Notes: generated by a model from the letters alone, not told the origin. DNA of 64,000 bases from Blastopirellula sp. J2-11 (GCF_024584705.1 NZ_CP097384.1:3100001-3164000), one strand, 5' to 3'; counted from the first letter of the stretch, positions 9,095 to 20,142 are shown. Numbers and translations: made by a program.

Positions 9095-10504
9095 CTAGCG
9101 GATTGAACGCAGCCATTGTGAGGCGAATCGCTCCGCTTCCCCTCGGTTACGAAACAAGCGAACCTCGACTTGAGCCCCGGCGCGTTGCTCTGGAGTCAGC
9201 TTTTTTAACTGCTGCGTTTGCCACTGGGCGGCAAGGTCCTGAGCATGAAACACATTCGCGGTTCCGTAGGTTTTACCGTCCGAAATGATCTTCACGGTCG
9301 CCGTAAAATGGGCGAATTCTGCGAAGGGATGGTTGTATTGTTGCGATTTGAGGTGAGCGACCATCCCCTTTTCGATCTCGCTGAGGTCAGCGCCAAAATG
9401 TTTCGAGAAATCCTCCTGATTCGAGAGGATCACCCCGCCGCTCGAGACGTCGACCGAGCCTTCCATCGGCTTGATCGCGCTCAACTCTCGCATCAGTTCA
9501 TTGAAATCAGACCGCCGCTGCGAGGCGAGAAAATGGGTTAAACCCCATGCCGAAGCGTAGCCGGTCGAAGTCAGTCGGGCCGCTTTGACCGTTTGTTCGA
9601 CCATGATTCCATCGGCTTGTTCGGCGTCTTTGCCTTTGATGTACGACTCCAATTCAAACATCCGCATGTCGTTAATGACGCCGGCGCCTTTCCATTTCAT
9701 CCGCACGCCGAACTCGGTCGGAGCGTAATACTCGGCGATTCCTTCTGAAATCCACATCGGCCAACGCGAAAGTCGCTGCTGCACGCCGATGTTGTGCAAG
9801 ATCTGGTGGGCGCCTTCGTGGGCGATCGTGGAGATCGCCTGTTTGTAGTAAAGGTCTTGTTTTAGCGGGGGATTCGTGGGGCGTTCATACATCACCACAT
9901 GATTGGCCAGCGTGTCGTAGAACGCGACAATCCCTTCCGGAACCTCGCTGAATTGTTGGTATTCGGCCTCGGTTGCAAACATGATCGCGACCAGCGGAAC
10001 GTCCGGTTCATGGACATCAATCCGCTGCGCCTTGGCATGTTTTTGCATGCCTGGAATCATCGATTCCAAAATGCGCATCGTCGCTTCGGCAAACTCGTTG
10101 GACGTGTTGTAGACGAAAACATAATGCCGACTGGTCCGCGTCTTGAAGCCAGGGAATTTTTCTTCCAGACGCTTGGCCAACGACTTTTTGTCGAGCCCCT
10201 TGAATGGCGCGTCGGTCCGTCGCAGGTCGTTGACTGCTCGGGTCACCAATTGGCCATCGGGAAGCTCGACAATCAGATTGCTGCCGATCATCACATGAAT
10301 TCGACCAATGACCAATTCGCCGGCTTCATCGCGTACTTCGACACTACCGGTGAGATTGTGAGAAATGACTCCCGGCGGCAGATCGATCCCAAAAGCTCTG
10401 GGATTGGGGACTTTCGTCCCCTGAGCAAGTAGATGAGCCTCCCCTGCTAGCAGGGCGAGCGACCAAACGGCGAGGCAAATCGCTAGTTTTCTCATGGCAA
10501 GCAT
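9095..10504 (-). CDS. DUF1570 family secreted putative metallopeptidase
   Basis: A secreted protein of about 469 residues with a DUF1570 / peptidase-MA-like core. The gluzincin zinc motif is visible as ISTIAHEGAHQILHN (HExxH-type HEGAH), followed after about 25 residues by WISEGIAEYYAPTEFG, in which the SEGIAEYY glutamate would be the third ligand. A signal peptide (MRKLAICLAVWSLALLAGEAHLLAQ) follows the likely start. The frame reaches 10630, but the extra N-terminal residues are polar and unlike a signal, so ATG 10504 or ATG 10495 is favoured; neither has a clear ribosome site. The N-terminal part (about 60-110) resembles a small beta domain reading VRDEAGELVIGRIHVM. The substrate is unknown. 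It is divergent from the secretin-N-domain gene. Confidence 0.8.
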   Translation of the reverse strand: MLAMRKLAICLAVWSLALLAGEAHLLAQGTKVPNPRAFGIDLPPGVISHNLTGSVEVRDEAGELVIGRIHVMIGSNLIVELPDGQLVTRAVNDLRRTDAPFKGLDKKSLAKRLEEKFPGFKTRTSRHYVFVYNTSNEFAEATMRILESMIPGMQKHAKAQRIDVHEPDVPLVAIMFATEAEYQQFSEVPEGIVAFYDTLANHVVMYERPTNPPLKQDLYYKQAISTIAHEGAHQILHNIGVQQRLSRWPMWISEGIAEYYAPTEFGVRMKWKGAGVINDMRMFELESYIKGKDAEQADGIMVEQTVKAARLTSTGYASAWGLTHFLASQRRSDFNELMRELSAIKPMEGSVDVSSGGVILSNQEDFSKHFGADLSEIEKGMVAHLKSQQYNHPFAEFAHFTATVKIISDGKTYGTANVFHAQDLAAQWQTQQLKKLTPEQRAGAQVEVRLFRNRGEAERFASQWLRSIR

Positions 10505-10778
10505 ACGGCTGCGATCGAGGATGTTGGAGAAGAGGCTGGGAGGGGTTGATTCTATTTTGCGGCGAAACTCCTTTCTGGCAAGGAATTTCCTACCGGTGAA
10601 ATCCGAGAAAAACGAAGAGTTTGCGGACACAAACGCCGGCTTTCCGGGTTAAACAAACGGGACAGTTTCTTGTTCCGCTCAACTTGCTCTACCGAATCTC
10701 GCCAAACGTGATTCTCTAAACTACTGTTTTAGAAGAGCTTACGGCATTATTTGGCGAAATTTTCACCTTTTCGGGTCA

Positions 10779-13700
10779 ATGCATACCACGATGGTCGCGA
10801 ATCCCCATTTCAAAACCGGCGGGCTCCTTTTGGCGGCGCTTGTCTGCTTCTCCACATTTCTGACGTCGGCTTCAGCGGCTCCCCCAGAATTTGTAGGCGT
10901 GTTGGCGTATGCGCTCGAACCAGAAGCGACGGAAAAGCTGAACATCGACGCCGAGACGCAAGAGAAGCTGAAGCAGCTGATTGCCGACCGCGAAGACAAA
11001 GCCCTCGAGCTCGCCCTCTCGATTCAGGATCTGTCGAAAGCAGAGCAAGCCGCGAAGCTAGCCCCTTTTGTCGCCGAATCGGAAAAGCTCGGTTTCGCGC
11101 TGTTGACCACCGATCAGCAAGCGGGGCTGAAGCAGTTGGGCGTGAAGCAAGCAGGGATGAAGTCGCTGCAGACGACGGAAATCGCCGACGCGTTGCAGCT
11201 AACCGCCGATCAACAAACGCAAATCGGCCAACTTGCCGCCAAGATCGACGCCGCCCAAGCGCTCGGTGCTCCAGCGGTGGAAGCGGCGCGCAAAGAATTT
11301 GAACGCGAATCCCGAAAATTGTTGAGTCCTACGCAACAAGCGGCCTGGGATCAATTGGCCGGTCTGGTTGGTGAGCCTGCCGATCCGCTGCCCGAAGTGA
11401 CTCCGCCTGCAGAAGCGAAGCCCGCGGAGATGAAACCGGCAGTCGCCGCCGCGCCTGTCGATCCAAATGCTGCGTCTCCCAGCGACAAGCCGGCGGCGAA
11501 GCCGGAAGTAGGCCCCAATGGCGAACCGCTATTGCGATTCAGTTTCCGCTACGCTCCCTGGCGTGACGTGCTGGATTGGTTCGCGGAACAATCGGACCTG
11601 TCGATGGTGATGGACGCTCCGCCCTCCGGCACTTTCAACTACACCGATGGCCGCGCCTACACGCCGGCTCAAGCGATTGACCTGCTGAACAGTGTTCTGT
11701 TGACCAAAGGTTATACGCTCGTTCGGCGCGATAAGATGTTGTTGGTGGTGAATCTGGAAGACGGGATTCCGCCCGATTTCGTGACGACAGTTCCGGCCGA
11801 AAAGTTGGACGATCGCGGCGAATACGAACTGGTCAAGACGCTCTTCACGCTCAGCCGCATGACAGCCGAAGAAGCGGAAGCGGAGATCTCGAAACTGATC
11901 GGTCCGCAAGGTCAGATCGTCGTTCTGCCGAAGTCGAAGCAGATTTTTGTGACCGAGACAGCGGGACGATTGCGGACGATTCGCGATGTGATTAACGCTG
12001 TCGAACGGCCCCTGAGCGAAAAAGTCCATATTGTCGCGCTTGAGAATGTTGGCCCCGAAGAGGCACTGACCGTCGTGCGACAATTGCTTGATCTTCCGCC
12101 GGAAGCGAACGGCACCGACGACGGCACATTGCGGATTGCGGTCGACGCTTTGGGGGGACGCTTGTTTGTGAGCGGTGAACCCGAGTTGACCAGCCGCGTG
12201 CAAGAGATTCTCAAGATGGTCGATGAACCGGGCGGCATGGTCGCGATCAGCGAACAGCCGCAGTTGGAAGTTTACGCCGTCGGCTCCTCGCAGCCGCAGA
12301 CCGCGCTGCAAGTGATGCAGACGTTGCTAGCCGGCTTGCCGGAAGTCCGCTTGGCGATTGACGAAAATACCGGCAATTTGGTCGCGTTGGCCAAACCGTC
12401 GCAACATGCGACGATTCGGGCGACCCTTGACCAGATGCAACGCGACTCGAAAAAGATCTCGGTCATTCAGTTGCAGACTGTCGACCCACAGTTGGCCGTT
12501 TTATCGATCAGCAAGTTGTTTGGTGGCGGTGGAGAAACGCCCAACCCCAGCGCTCCGATCGTCGACGCCGACCCAATCAGCGGCATGTTGCTGGTTCGCG
12601 GAACGCAAGATCAAATCTCGCAAATCAATGATCTGCTTAAACAGATGGGAGAAGACCCGGAAGCGGCGCTTGCTTCTTCGTTGGATCGCGGTCGTGTTCG
12701 CACGCTCTCTTTGCCGGGCGCGTCATCGTCGCAGATTCTGGACGAGCTGGAGATGATTTGGCCCACCGTCAGCACCGCGCGGATTCGGGTCGTGCGACCT
12801 TCGGCTCCGCCGATTCGGACGGTCGCACCGCAAGATTCGCCGGTAGAAGCGGAATTCCAAGAAAATCTGCGTCTCCTTTTCCCGCCGGCCCAAACGCCGA
12901 CCACTCCGCGCGAAGATGAATCGGCCAAGGCGACCTCGGCCTCTCCTTTTCGCTTTGTGAGTGAAACGACGGCAGCCGATGCAACCGAAGAGGCGACCAC
13001 CGAACCGGTGCAGACCGACGTCAACGAGCCGAAAAAGCCGGCGAGTCCGAAAAAGCCTGCCGAGATCATCATCATGCCGGGACCCGGCGGCATCGTCATC
13101 GCCTCGGATGATACCGAAGCGCTTGATCAGCTCGAAGAATTGATCCAAATGCTGGGAGACCGAATCGCCAACAGCGGCGCTGACTATACGGTCTTCTATC
13201 TGAAACATGCGCCGGCCGACGTTGCCGCCGATTTGCTCTCGAAAATCATGACCGGCCAAGCCGCTTCGGGCGGCGGAGACGCGGGAGGCGGACTGCTGGG
13301 CGACATGGCTTCCAGCATGCTGGGGGGCGGCGGCGGACTGATGGGGTCGTTATTGGGATTAGGCGGAAGCGACGGCGGCAGCTACACCGCATCCGGCAGC
13401 TTTTCGGTGGTGGCCGATGGACGTCTTAACGCCCTGGTCGTCAAAGGGAGTGCAGCGGATGTCCAAGTCATCGACCAGTTGCTCAAAATCATCGATCAGC
13501 CGCATAGTCCCGAAGATGTGCAGACCAAAGCCAAGCCGCGCATGATTCCGGTTTTGTATCAGCCGGCCAATGATGTGTTGAATGTGGTGAAGCAGGTCTA
13601 TGCCGATCGCATCGCAGAATCAGGCGGCAATGGCCAGCAGCGTCAACCGAGTCCGGAAGATTTCATCCGCGCCTTGGGCGGAGGTCGCGGAGGTCGTGGA

Positions 13701-14183
13701 GGCGGCGGCCAAGGTGGTCAGGGAGGCGCTCCTAGCGAACCGCCCAAGATGACCATCGGCGTCGATGCACGCAGCAACGCGCTAGTCGTATCGGCCCCAG
13801 ATCCGTTGTTTGAAGAAGTGAAGTTGCTCGTCGAACAGCTCGATCAAGCTGGCTCCGATTCGCAAGAAACGATGCAAGTGGTCAATATTCGCAAGTCGAA
13901 TCCAGAGACGGTGCAAAACGCGCTGAGGTCGATCCTGGGCGCCAACGTTACATCCAACACCACGTCGGCCACTTCTAGTACGAGTGGTCAATCGAGCCCC
14001 AATCAACCGCAAGCTCCTAGTCAGGCCGACGCCGATGCAATGCGTCAGCGGATGGAAATGTTCAACCGCATTCGCGGCGCAATGGAACAAGGCGGCGGAC
14101 GCGGCGGTCGTGGAGGCGGCGGTGATCGCGGCGGACGAGGCGGCGGCGCCCCAGGCGGAGGCGGAGGTCGCGGTGGACGCTAG
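10779..14183 (+). CDS. Large secreted protein with repeated secretin N-domains, no pore domain
   Basis: A 1134-residue protein starting MHTTMVANPHFKTGG with a signal peptide ending near SASA. Residues about 40-190 are helical and charged, with LTxDQQ-like repeats (LTTDQQ, LTADQQ, LSPTQQ) recalling Spy/CpxP proteins. An Ala/Pro linker leads to an STN/N0 secretin domain at about 249-325 (FRYAPWRDVLDWFAEQSDLSMV). At least five N1-like secretin repeats follow, recognisable by a strand-helix pattern such as VVALENVGPEEALTVVRQLL, FYLKHAPADVAADLLSKIM and VVNIRKSNPETVQNALRSIL. There is a Gly-rich insert at about 828-864 and a Gly/Arg-rich tail from about 1105. The C-terminal secretin barrel domain of GspD/PilQ is absent, so it cannot form a normal outer-membrane pore. 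A scaffold or assembly role is possible. Confidence 0.8.
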   Translation: MHTTMVANPHFKTGGLLLAALVCFSTFLTSASAAPPEFVGVLAYALEPEATEKLNIDAETQEKLKQLIADREDKALELALSIQDLSKAEQAAKLAPFVAESEKLGFALLTTDQQAGLKQLGVKQAGMKSLQTTEIADALQLTADQQTQIGQLAAKIDAAQALGAPAVEAARKEFERESRKLLSPTQQAAWDQLAGLVGEPADPLPEVTPPAEAKPAEMKPAVAAAPVDPNAASPSDKPAAKPEVGPNGEPLLRFSFRYAPWRDVLDWFAEQSDLSMVMDAPPSGTFNYTDGRAYTPAQAIDLLNSVLLTKGYTLVRRDKMLLVVNLEDGIPPDFVTTVPAEKLDDRGEYELVKTLFTLSRMTAEEAEAEISKLIGPQGQIVVLPKSKQIFVTETAGRLRTIRDVINAVERPLSEKVHIVALENVGPEEALTVVRQLLDLPPEANGTDDGTLRIAVDALGGRLFVSGEPELTSRVQEILKMVDEPGGMVAISEQPQLEVYAVGSSQPQTALQVMQTLLAGLPEVRLAIDENTGNLVALAKPSQHATIRATLDQMQRDSKKISVIQLQTVDPQLAVLSISKLFGGGGETPNPSAPIVDADPISGMLLVRGTQDQISQINDLLKQMGEDPEAALASSLDRGRVRTLSLPGASSSQILDELEMIWPTVSTARIRVVRPSAPPIRTVAPQDSPVEAEFQENLRLLFPPAQTPTTPREDESAKATSASPFRFVSETTAADATEEATTEPVQTDVNEPKKPASPKKPAEIIIMPGPGGIVIASDDTEALDQLEELIQMLGDRIANSGADYTVFYLKHAPADVAADLLSKIMTGQAASGGGDAGGGLLGDMASSMLGGGGGLMGSLLGLGGSDGGSYTASGSFSVVADGRLNALVVKGSAADVQVIDQLLKIIDQPHSPEDVQTKAKPRMIPVLYQPANDVLNVVKQVYADRIAESGGNGQQRQPSPEDFIRALGGGRGGRGGGGQGGQGGAPSEPPKMTIGVDARSNALVVSAPDPLFEEVKLLVEQLDQAGSDSQETMQVVNIRKSNPETVQNALRSILGANVTSNTTSATSSTSGQSSPNQPQAPSQADADAMRQRMEMFNRIRGAMEQGGGRGGRGGGGDRGGRGGGAPGGGGGRGGR

Positions 14184-14313
14184 TAGTCTGGCGCGGTTCA
14201 GATTTCGAGTAAACGGGTAACTCGTAGCGTTACGGTTGGAAGACATGCTCTTCTCGCGAAGACGCGATAGAAGCATGGCGCCTAGCACATGGCATAACGC
14301 CAGACAAGAAATG

Positions 14314-14350
14314 AAAAGAGACCGCACTTAGAACGCGCGGTCTCTTTTTT
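14314..14350. terminator. Bidirectional intrinsic terminator
   Basis: A perfect 12-bp stem, AAAAGAGACCGC (14314-14325) and GCGGTCTCTTTT (14337-14348), closes an 11-base loop and is followed on the plus strand by T residues to 14350. Read on the minus strand it also ends in a TTTT run. It lies between the convergent secretin-N-domain gene (ends 14183) and the Gfo/Idh/MocA gene (ends 14389), so it can serve both. Confidence 0.85.
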
Positions 14351-14388
14351 GGCAAGAATGAGCTTCTTCGCGTCTCGCGAAGGTCCGA

Positions 14389-15720
14389 TTACATCCAGCC
14401 TTTGGGATACTCTTTCGTCAGGAAGGGCTCGGCTTGGCTGAAGCCGGGGATCGTCATGTTCGCCGCGTCCCACTTCAGCTTCTGGCCGGGGAAGCGAATC
14501 GCAACGGTGCCCAACAGTACGGTCTCGGTCAGCGGCGCCGAGTAGTCGAACGTCGATGTCGTTTTGTCTTCACCACGACAAGCGTCAGCCCATTGCACGT
14601 AGTGATCAACCCCTTCAACCGTGTCGTATTTCGCTTCGGTCTCTTCCCCTTTAAGGTAGAGCTTCGGCATCGCGACGTGCGGGATGATCAACGTTCCCTT
14701 TTCCCCGATCAAGATCGAGCCGGCGTTGGGAAGCTCGGCCGATTTCGGCAAGCTTGTCAACGCTTCTGCAGGAGGTCGAACGCCGGCGGCGTCGTACCAG
14801 GTTACGCGAATCGTATCGCCGGCAGTACGTTCGGCGCCGGGGAAGATGTAGCTGACGGTCGCTTTGTCGGTCCAGGTTTCTGGTTTCAACGGCGGCGCGT
14901 CGGCGACCAGTTCAAGCGGCGCGGTGAGCTCGAGCGATTTAAAGACCGGGTCGAGAATGTGGCAACCGAAGTCGCCCAGTTGTCCGGTGCCGTAGTCTTG
15001 CCAACCGCGCCAGTTGAACGGATGGTAAATGCCTGTCTTGTAGGGACGGTGCGGAGCGACTCCTTGCCAAAGATCCCAAGCGACAGTCGTCGGTACGGGA
15101 TCCGATCCAGCAGGACGATCGATATTGCGGGGCCAACTTGGTTGGCCTCCTTGCCAGGAATGGACCTCCAGGACCTTACCGATCTTGCCGGCATGCACCA
15201 GCGCGACCGCGGTGCGATAGGCGCTGTGCGATTGAATCTGATTGCACATCTGGGTGACCAGTTTGTGCTTTTGGGCGGCCAACTGCATCTGCCGAGCTTC
15301 TTTGACCGTGTGTGTCAGCGGCTTTTGGCAGAAGATATGTTTGCCTAACGCCATTGCCGAGAGCGAGATCGGAGCATGCATAAAGTCAGGCGTCGAGACG
15401 ATCACGCCGTCGATGTCGTCCGACTTGTCGAGCATCTTGCGATAGTCGGCGTAAGTGCGAGCCGACGGGTACTTCTCTGCGGCACGACCTAGATGATCGG
15501 CCGAGCTGTCAATATTGCAAAGCGCAACGACTTCGACCGCCGGACTAGCGGCGACCCCCAGCAAGTCGCTCCATCCCTTACCGCCGGTTCCCACACTGGC
15601 GACGCGCAACTTTTCGTTCGCGCCCAAGACGCGCGAATAAGAAGCGGCCGGAAGGGCCAATGCAGCGCCGGCCAAGCCGAGCTGTTTCACAAACTGACGT
15701 CGACTAGTCTTTTGAATCAT
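14389..15720 (-). CDS. Tat-exported Gfo/Idh/MocA family oxidoreductase
   Basis: A 443-residue NAD(P)-dependent oxidoreductase-like protein. The N-terminus has a twin-arginine signal (TSRRQFVKQLGLAGAALALPAAS) and then a Rossmann fold beginning LRVASVGTGGKGWSDL, in which the GTGGKG turn fits the nucleotide site. HIFCQKPLTHTVKEARQM carries the family motif with the conserved lysine (EKP-like, here QKP). The C-terminal alpha/beta domain includes the DFGCHILDPVFKSLEL segment with the conserved Gly-x-His. Many planctomycetes carry dozens of such exported members, thought to act on sugars or their derivatives; the substrate here is not apparent. It has its own promoter region, with a CCTACCTAG and CACCCACCC tract 16-36 bases before the start. 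The coding end faces a strong terminator. Confidence 0.9.
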   Translation of the reverse strand: MIQKTSRRQFVKQLGLAGAALALPAASYSRVLGANEKLRVASVGTGGKGWSDLLGVAASPAVEVVALCNIDSSADHLGRAAEKYPSARTYADYRKMLDKSDDIDGVIVSTPDFMHAPISLSAMALGKHIFCQKPLTHTVKEARQMQLAAQKHKLVTQMCNQIQSHSAYRTAVALVHAGKIGKVLEVHSWQGGQPSWPRNIDRPAGSDPVPTTVAWDLWQGVAPHRPYKTGIYHPFNWRGWQDYGTGQLGDFGCHILDPVFKSLELTAPLELVADAPPLKPETWTDKATVSYIFPGAERTAGDTIRVTWYDAAGVRPPAEALTSLPKSAELPNAGSILIGEKGTLIIPHVAMPKLYLKGEETEAKYDTVEGVDHYVQWADACRGEDKTTSTFDYSAPLTETVLLGTVAIRFPGQKLKWDAANMTIPGFSQAEPFLTKEYPKGWM

Positions 15721-16192
15721 GCGTATTTCTCAAGAGGGTGGGTGCATCTAGGTAGGAATCCCTAGTCTGTCCGACGGGAATAGCGCCCGTCAACCTGATT
15801 TTATAAAATTTTGGGGGCTCACACATGGGAAAAGATATCACCTGAGATCATGCAGGGCGAAAAAGGCTGCCGAAAACACTTCGGCGCCCGGATCTCTATT
15901 GTTACTGGGCCGACTACCGCAATTTCGAAGTCAAACCGGTTCGTCCCTAGAAATCGGGAACGTATCGTCCATCAAGATTAGTGATCAGGCTCGATTTGAC
16001 TCGCCCTTGTTTCTTGCGCAGTCCGAACATCTCGTGCTGTGCTATCCGACGACAGCTCGGAATTTTCGGCGCAGGCTGTCTATGTTACGCCTTTTCCCCA
16101 GGCAGCTATCGCCGTGGTTCTTGCAGGCGAACCGCTTCGGCGGTCGATGTAGGGAGAAGGACGATAGCTTGTGTCTAAGGGAAAGGTCGCCT
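15721..16192. other. 472-base gene-free stretch with hairpins
   Basis: This divergent intergenic region carries GACGGG (15773-15778) and CCCGTC (15786-15791) separated by seven bases, a possible hairpin in the leader of the minus-strand Gfo/Idh/MocA gene. An AT-rich patch follows at 15800-15815 (GATTTTATAAAATTTTG) that could hold a promoter. An open frame runs through the right part from a TTG at 15899 into the next gene, but its composition is unlike a protein and no ribosome site supports it. I see no RNA gene. Confidence 0.4.
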
Positions 16193-16666
16193 GTGCTGAA
16201 CTCGGAGCTCCAAACGCTTCAGACCTATGTCGCCGACTGTGCCGCGCGGAACTTGATTCAGTGGTGGTTTGAGTCGCTGGGGACCCCTGCTCGTCAAAGT
16301 TTGAACCGAGCGTTGTTCGATGGTCAGACCCGCGGTCTGAAGCCGCTCTCCTCACCGGCGGTGCGTCGCGCCGTCTGGCAATGTGCGCTGCGGCACGAAA
16401 GTTTGCATGCGTTGATCGCCCGATCGGCCGGTACGATATCGGCAAGCCAACCCCTGCAACAGGGAGATCGAATCCGCCTGCGGAATTCGTTACCGATCTT
16501 GGACGCCGCGGGCCGTATCATCCGCGTCCACCGGGGAGGCGAAACTTGGCGCGTCGTCGGTCGAGAGGGGCAGCGCTCGATTTGGCTCGAGCAGCCCGAT
16601 GGCTGTCGCCAAGAGTGGGGAGATGATCGGGAGATCTTGTCGCAGTTTGAAAAGATCGCGGGGTAG
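16193..16666 (+). CDS. Hypothetical protein, 157 residues
   Basis: I do not recognise this protein. GTG 16193 is chosen because an AAGGGAAAGG ribosome site sits seven bases upstream; the same frame is open back to 15899. The product would be soluble. A helical N-terminal half (SELQTLQTYVADCAARNLIQWWFESL, then repeated Arg/Ala-rich helices around RRAVWQCALRHESLHALIA) is followed by a beta-rich C-terminal half reading DRIRLRNSLPILDAAGRIIRVHRGGETWRVVG, which could be a small barrel. No signal peptide or metal site is evident. It converges on the isochorismatase-like gene with an 86-base gap. It may be a lineage-specific gene; a chance frame cannot be excluded. Confidence 0.5.
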   Translation: MLNSELQTLQTYVADCAARNLIQWWFESLGTPARQSLNRALFDGQTRGLKPLSSPAVRRAVWQCALRHESLHALIARSAGTISASQPLQQGDRIRLRNSLPILDAAGRIIRVHRGGETWRVVGREGQRSIWLEQPDGCRQEWGDDREILSQFEKIAG

Positions 16667-16752
16667 AAGGAAAGCGGAGCAAGAAATTGGCGTCCTTGGC
16701 AGAGAGGGGCAAATCGGCCCTTCCGCTTTCGGCTTTCCCGTTTCCGCTTTTC

Positions 16753-17346
16753 TTACTCGGCGTGTTTCTTCCGCACCAACCGGCTGACCTGTTTGAAGAG
16801 CTCGTCGCCGGCACGTTCGCACCATTCAAACATCGCTGCTTCGGTCGTCGTTAGCACGGCGCCGGCGCTCTCCATGCGGCGAAGTGCGATCTCTTTTTCA
16901 AGCGGAAATCGTGAGCCGACCGCGTCGACCGCAATATAGACGTCAAAACCGGCCGCCAGCAGGTCAAGCGCCGTTTGTTGCACGCAGACATGGGCTTCGA
17001 CTCCCACGAGCAGCAATTTGTGAATTGCCCGCTGGGGCAACTCTTTTAACAGACCGTCGACGCCGCAGGCGCTGAAGCTGAGCTTCTCTGGCAGGTCGTT
17101 CAACAGCGAATGAAGCGGCTCAACCGTCGGACCCAATCCCTGTGGATATTGTTCGGTCCCCAACACCGGCATGTCGAACAGCTGTGCTGTCAAAATTAGG
17201 CGTTGTACGTTCTCGACGATTAATTCGGACTGGTCAATCACCGGCATCAGCCGCTCTTGCAGGTCGATTAACAACAGCGCCGTATCGCTGCGTGACATCA
17301 ACAGCGGGCTCCGGAAATAGCCGGGAGATTCAGTCGAGACGTTCAT
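16753..17346 (-). CDS. Isochorismatase-family cysteine hydrolase
   Basis: A 197-residue hydrolase of the isochorismatase/YcaC-like superfamily. The catalytic triad can be placed: Asp in TALLLIDLQERL, Lys in LPEKLSFSAC and Cys in VEAHVCVQQTALDLLAAGF, the last being the usual nucleophile followed by the non-proline cis-peptide region. The start gives MNVSTESPGYFRSPLLMSRSDTALLLID; the short N-terminal extension may mean that the internal Met before SRSDTALLLID is the true start. Members cleave amides or vinyl ethers (nicotinamide, ureidoacrylate, isochorismate); this subgroup is usually of unknown substrate. It is divergent from hslV, sharing a 107-base promoter region. Confidence 0.85.
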   Translation of the reverse strand: MNVSTESPGYFRSPLLMSRSDTALLLIDLQERLMPVIDQSELIVENVQRLILTAQLFDMPVLGTEQYPQGLGPTVEPLHSLLNDLPEKLSFSACGVDGLLKELPQRAIHKLLLVGVEAHVCVQQTALDLLAAGFDVYIAVDAVGSRFPLEKEIALRRMESAGAVLTTTEAAMFEWCERAGDELFKQVSRLVRKKHAE

Positions 17347-17453
17347 AGGCGGCGAGCGATCTTACCTGCGAGAAGTTGGCGCTGAGCGGTCCTAGCCGCG
17401 AGAAGGTCGATCCGTCACAATAACCAGAGATCGAAACCCAGGAAATCTTTGCG

Positions 17454-17992
17454 ATGAAAATACGCTCTACCACGATATTGACCGTACGGCACAACGGCCG
17501 CGTCGCTATCGGCGGCGATGGTCAAGTTACCATGAATTCGTCGGTCATGAAATCCGATGCGCACAAGATTCGCCCGCTGCTGGGCGGCAAGGTGATCTGC
17601 GGCTTCGCCGGTTCAACCGCCGATGCGTTTTCTCTGCTAGAGCGATTTGAAGGGAAGCTGAAAGATTATCCCAACAACGTTCCGAAGGCGGCGACCGAGT
17701 TAGCGAAAGAATGGCGAACCGATCGCGCGATGCGCCGTCTGGAAGCGCTCATGACGGTGATTAACGGGGAACATACCTTTTTGATTAGCGGCACCGGTGA
17801 CGTAATCGCGCCGACCGACGGCGTGCTGGGAATTGGATCCGGGGGCGACTACGCGGTCGCCGCAGCGCGGGCGCTCGTCAATCACAGCGTCTTGTCCGCA
17901 GACGAGATCGTCAAGGCTGCGCTGCAGATCGCCGCCGGAATCGACATCTATACGAACGACAATATCATGGTCGAAAGCATGGAGAGCCAATC

Positions 17993-17996
<4 letters not shown>
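17454..17996 (+). CDS. hslV: ATP-dependent protease subunit HslV (ClpQ)
   Basis: This 180-residue N-terminal-nucleophile protease is the proteolytic half of the HslVU (ClpQY) complex. The threonine nucleophile lies in the N-terminal [11 protein letters not shown] stretch, exposed when the short leader is removed, and the family segments [28 protein letters not shown] and [14 protein letters not shown] are intact. Length matches the usual 175-180 residues. An AGGAAA ribosome site lies ten bases before ATG. The stop codon overlaps the start of hslU (GTGA), so the two are translationally coupled, as expected for subunits of one machine. Confidence 0.97.
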
Positions 17997-19335
<1,339 letters not shown>

Positions 19336-19339
<4 letters not shown>

Positions 19340-20142
19340 GTTACCATTCGCGGTCTGCGATTATTGGCGTGCTGGTGCTGACGATTTTCGTCTCATCAGG
19401 GTGTCGCTCATCCCGCGACCTGGCGAAGTCTCGCCAGACGATTACCTTGTTGGCGGCCGCCAGTTTGACCAATGCCATTCAAGAGGCGGCCGACGCCTGG
19501 TCGCACAAGTCAGGCATTCAGGTCCGCATCAGCTTTGGGCCGTCGAACGCGCTGGCGCAACAAATTTTGTCCGGCGCTCCGGCCGATGTTTATCTTTCGG
19601 CCAACGAGCGTTGGGCCGATGCGCTTGCTGCGCAAGATCAAATCGATCAGCGAATCGCGATGCTTTCAAATCGGCTGGTTTGGATCGCGCCGCAGGAGAA
19701 TCGCGCGGGGATTGCCAATCCGAGTGAGATCGTCGAGAAAGCGCGGCGAATCGCCCTGGCCGGCGAGAACGTGCCGGCCGGGATGTATGCCGATCAATCG
19801 CTTCGAAGTAGCGGCATTTATAATAAACTGGCCGATCGCATCGTGCGCGGCGCCGATGTGCGAACGACGCTCGCCTATGTGGAACAAGGGGAAGTCGACG
19901 CCGGGATAGTTTATGCGACCGATGCGGCGATCACCAAGCGAGTGATCGTGTTGGGAGAACTCGATCCAGCCAGCTATGACTCGATCATCTACCCTGCAGT
20001 TTTGCTGAAAGATGCGCCGCCAGAGGCCGCAGGCTTTTTCACCTTTCTGCAATCGTCAGAGGCGCGTGAGATTTTCGCGCGTCATCATTTTGCCGCTCTG
20101 CCAACATCCGCCGGAGAGAAGCATGACGCCGGCCGATCTTAG
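19336..20142 (+). CDS. modA: Molybdate ABC transporter substrate-binding lipoprotein ModA
   Basis: A 268-residue periplasmic oxyanion-binding protein. The N-terminus ends in a lipobox (VSSGC at about residue 23), so it is probably anchored as a lipoprotein. Family motifs are ITLLAAASLTNAIQEAADAW, where the paired serines bind the oxyanion, FGPSNALAQQILSGAPADVYLSAN, and VEQGEVDAGIVYATDA. Tungstate selectivity cannot be judged. ATGA overlap with hslU; the gene also overlaps modB by 20 bases at its 3' end, where the last residues (SAGEKHDAGRS) look like a run-on tail. Confidence 0.95.

Noticed and set aside
13676-14183. Gly/Arg-rich repeat tracts (GGA/CGC-rich DNA)
   Set aside because: These are low-complexity coding tracts in the secretin-N-domain gene, not a separate repeat element.
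15899-16192. N-terminal extension of the hypothetical gene from TTG 15899
   Set aside because: No ribosome site precedes it and the translation is not protein-like; GTG 16193 with a strong site is preferred.
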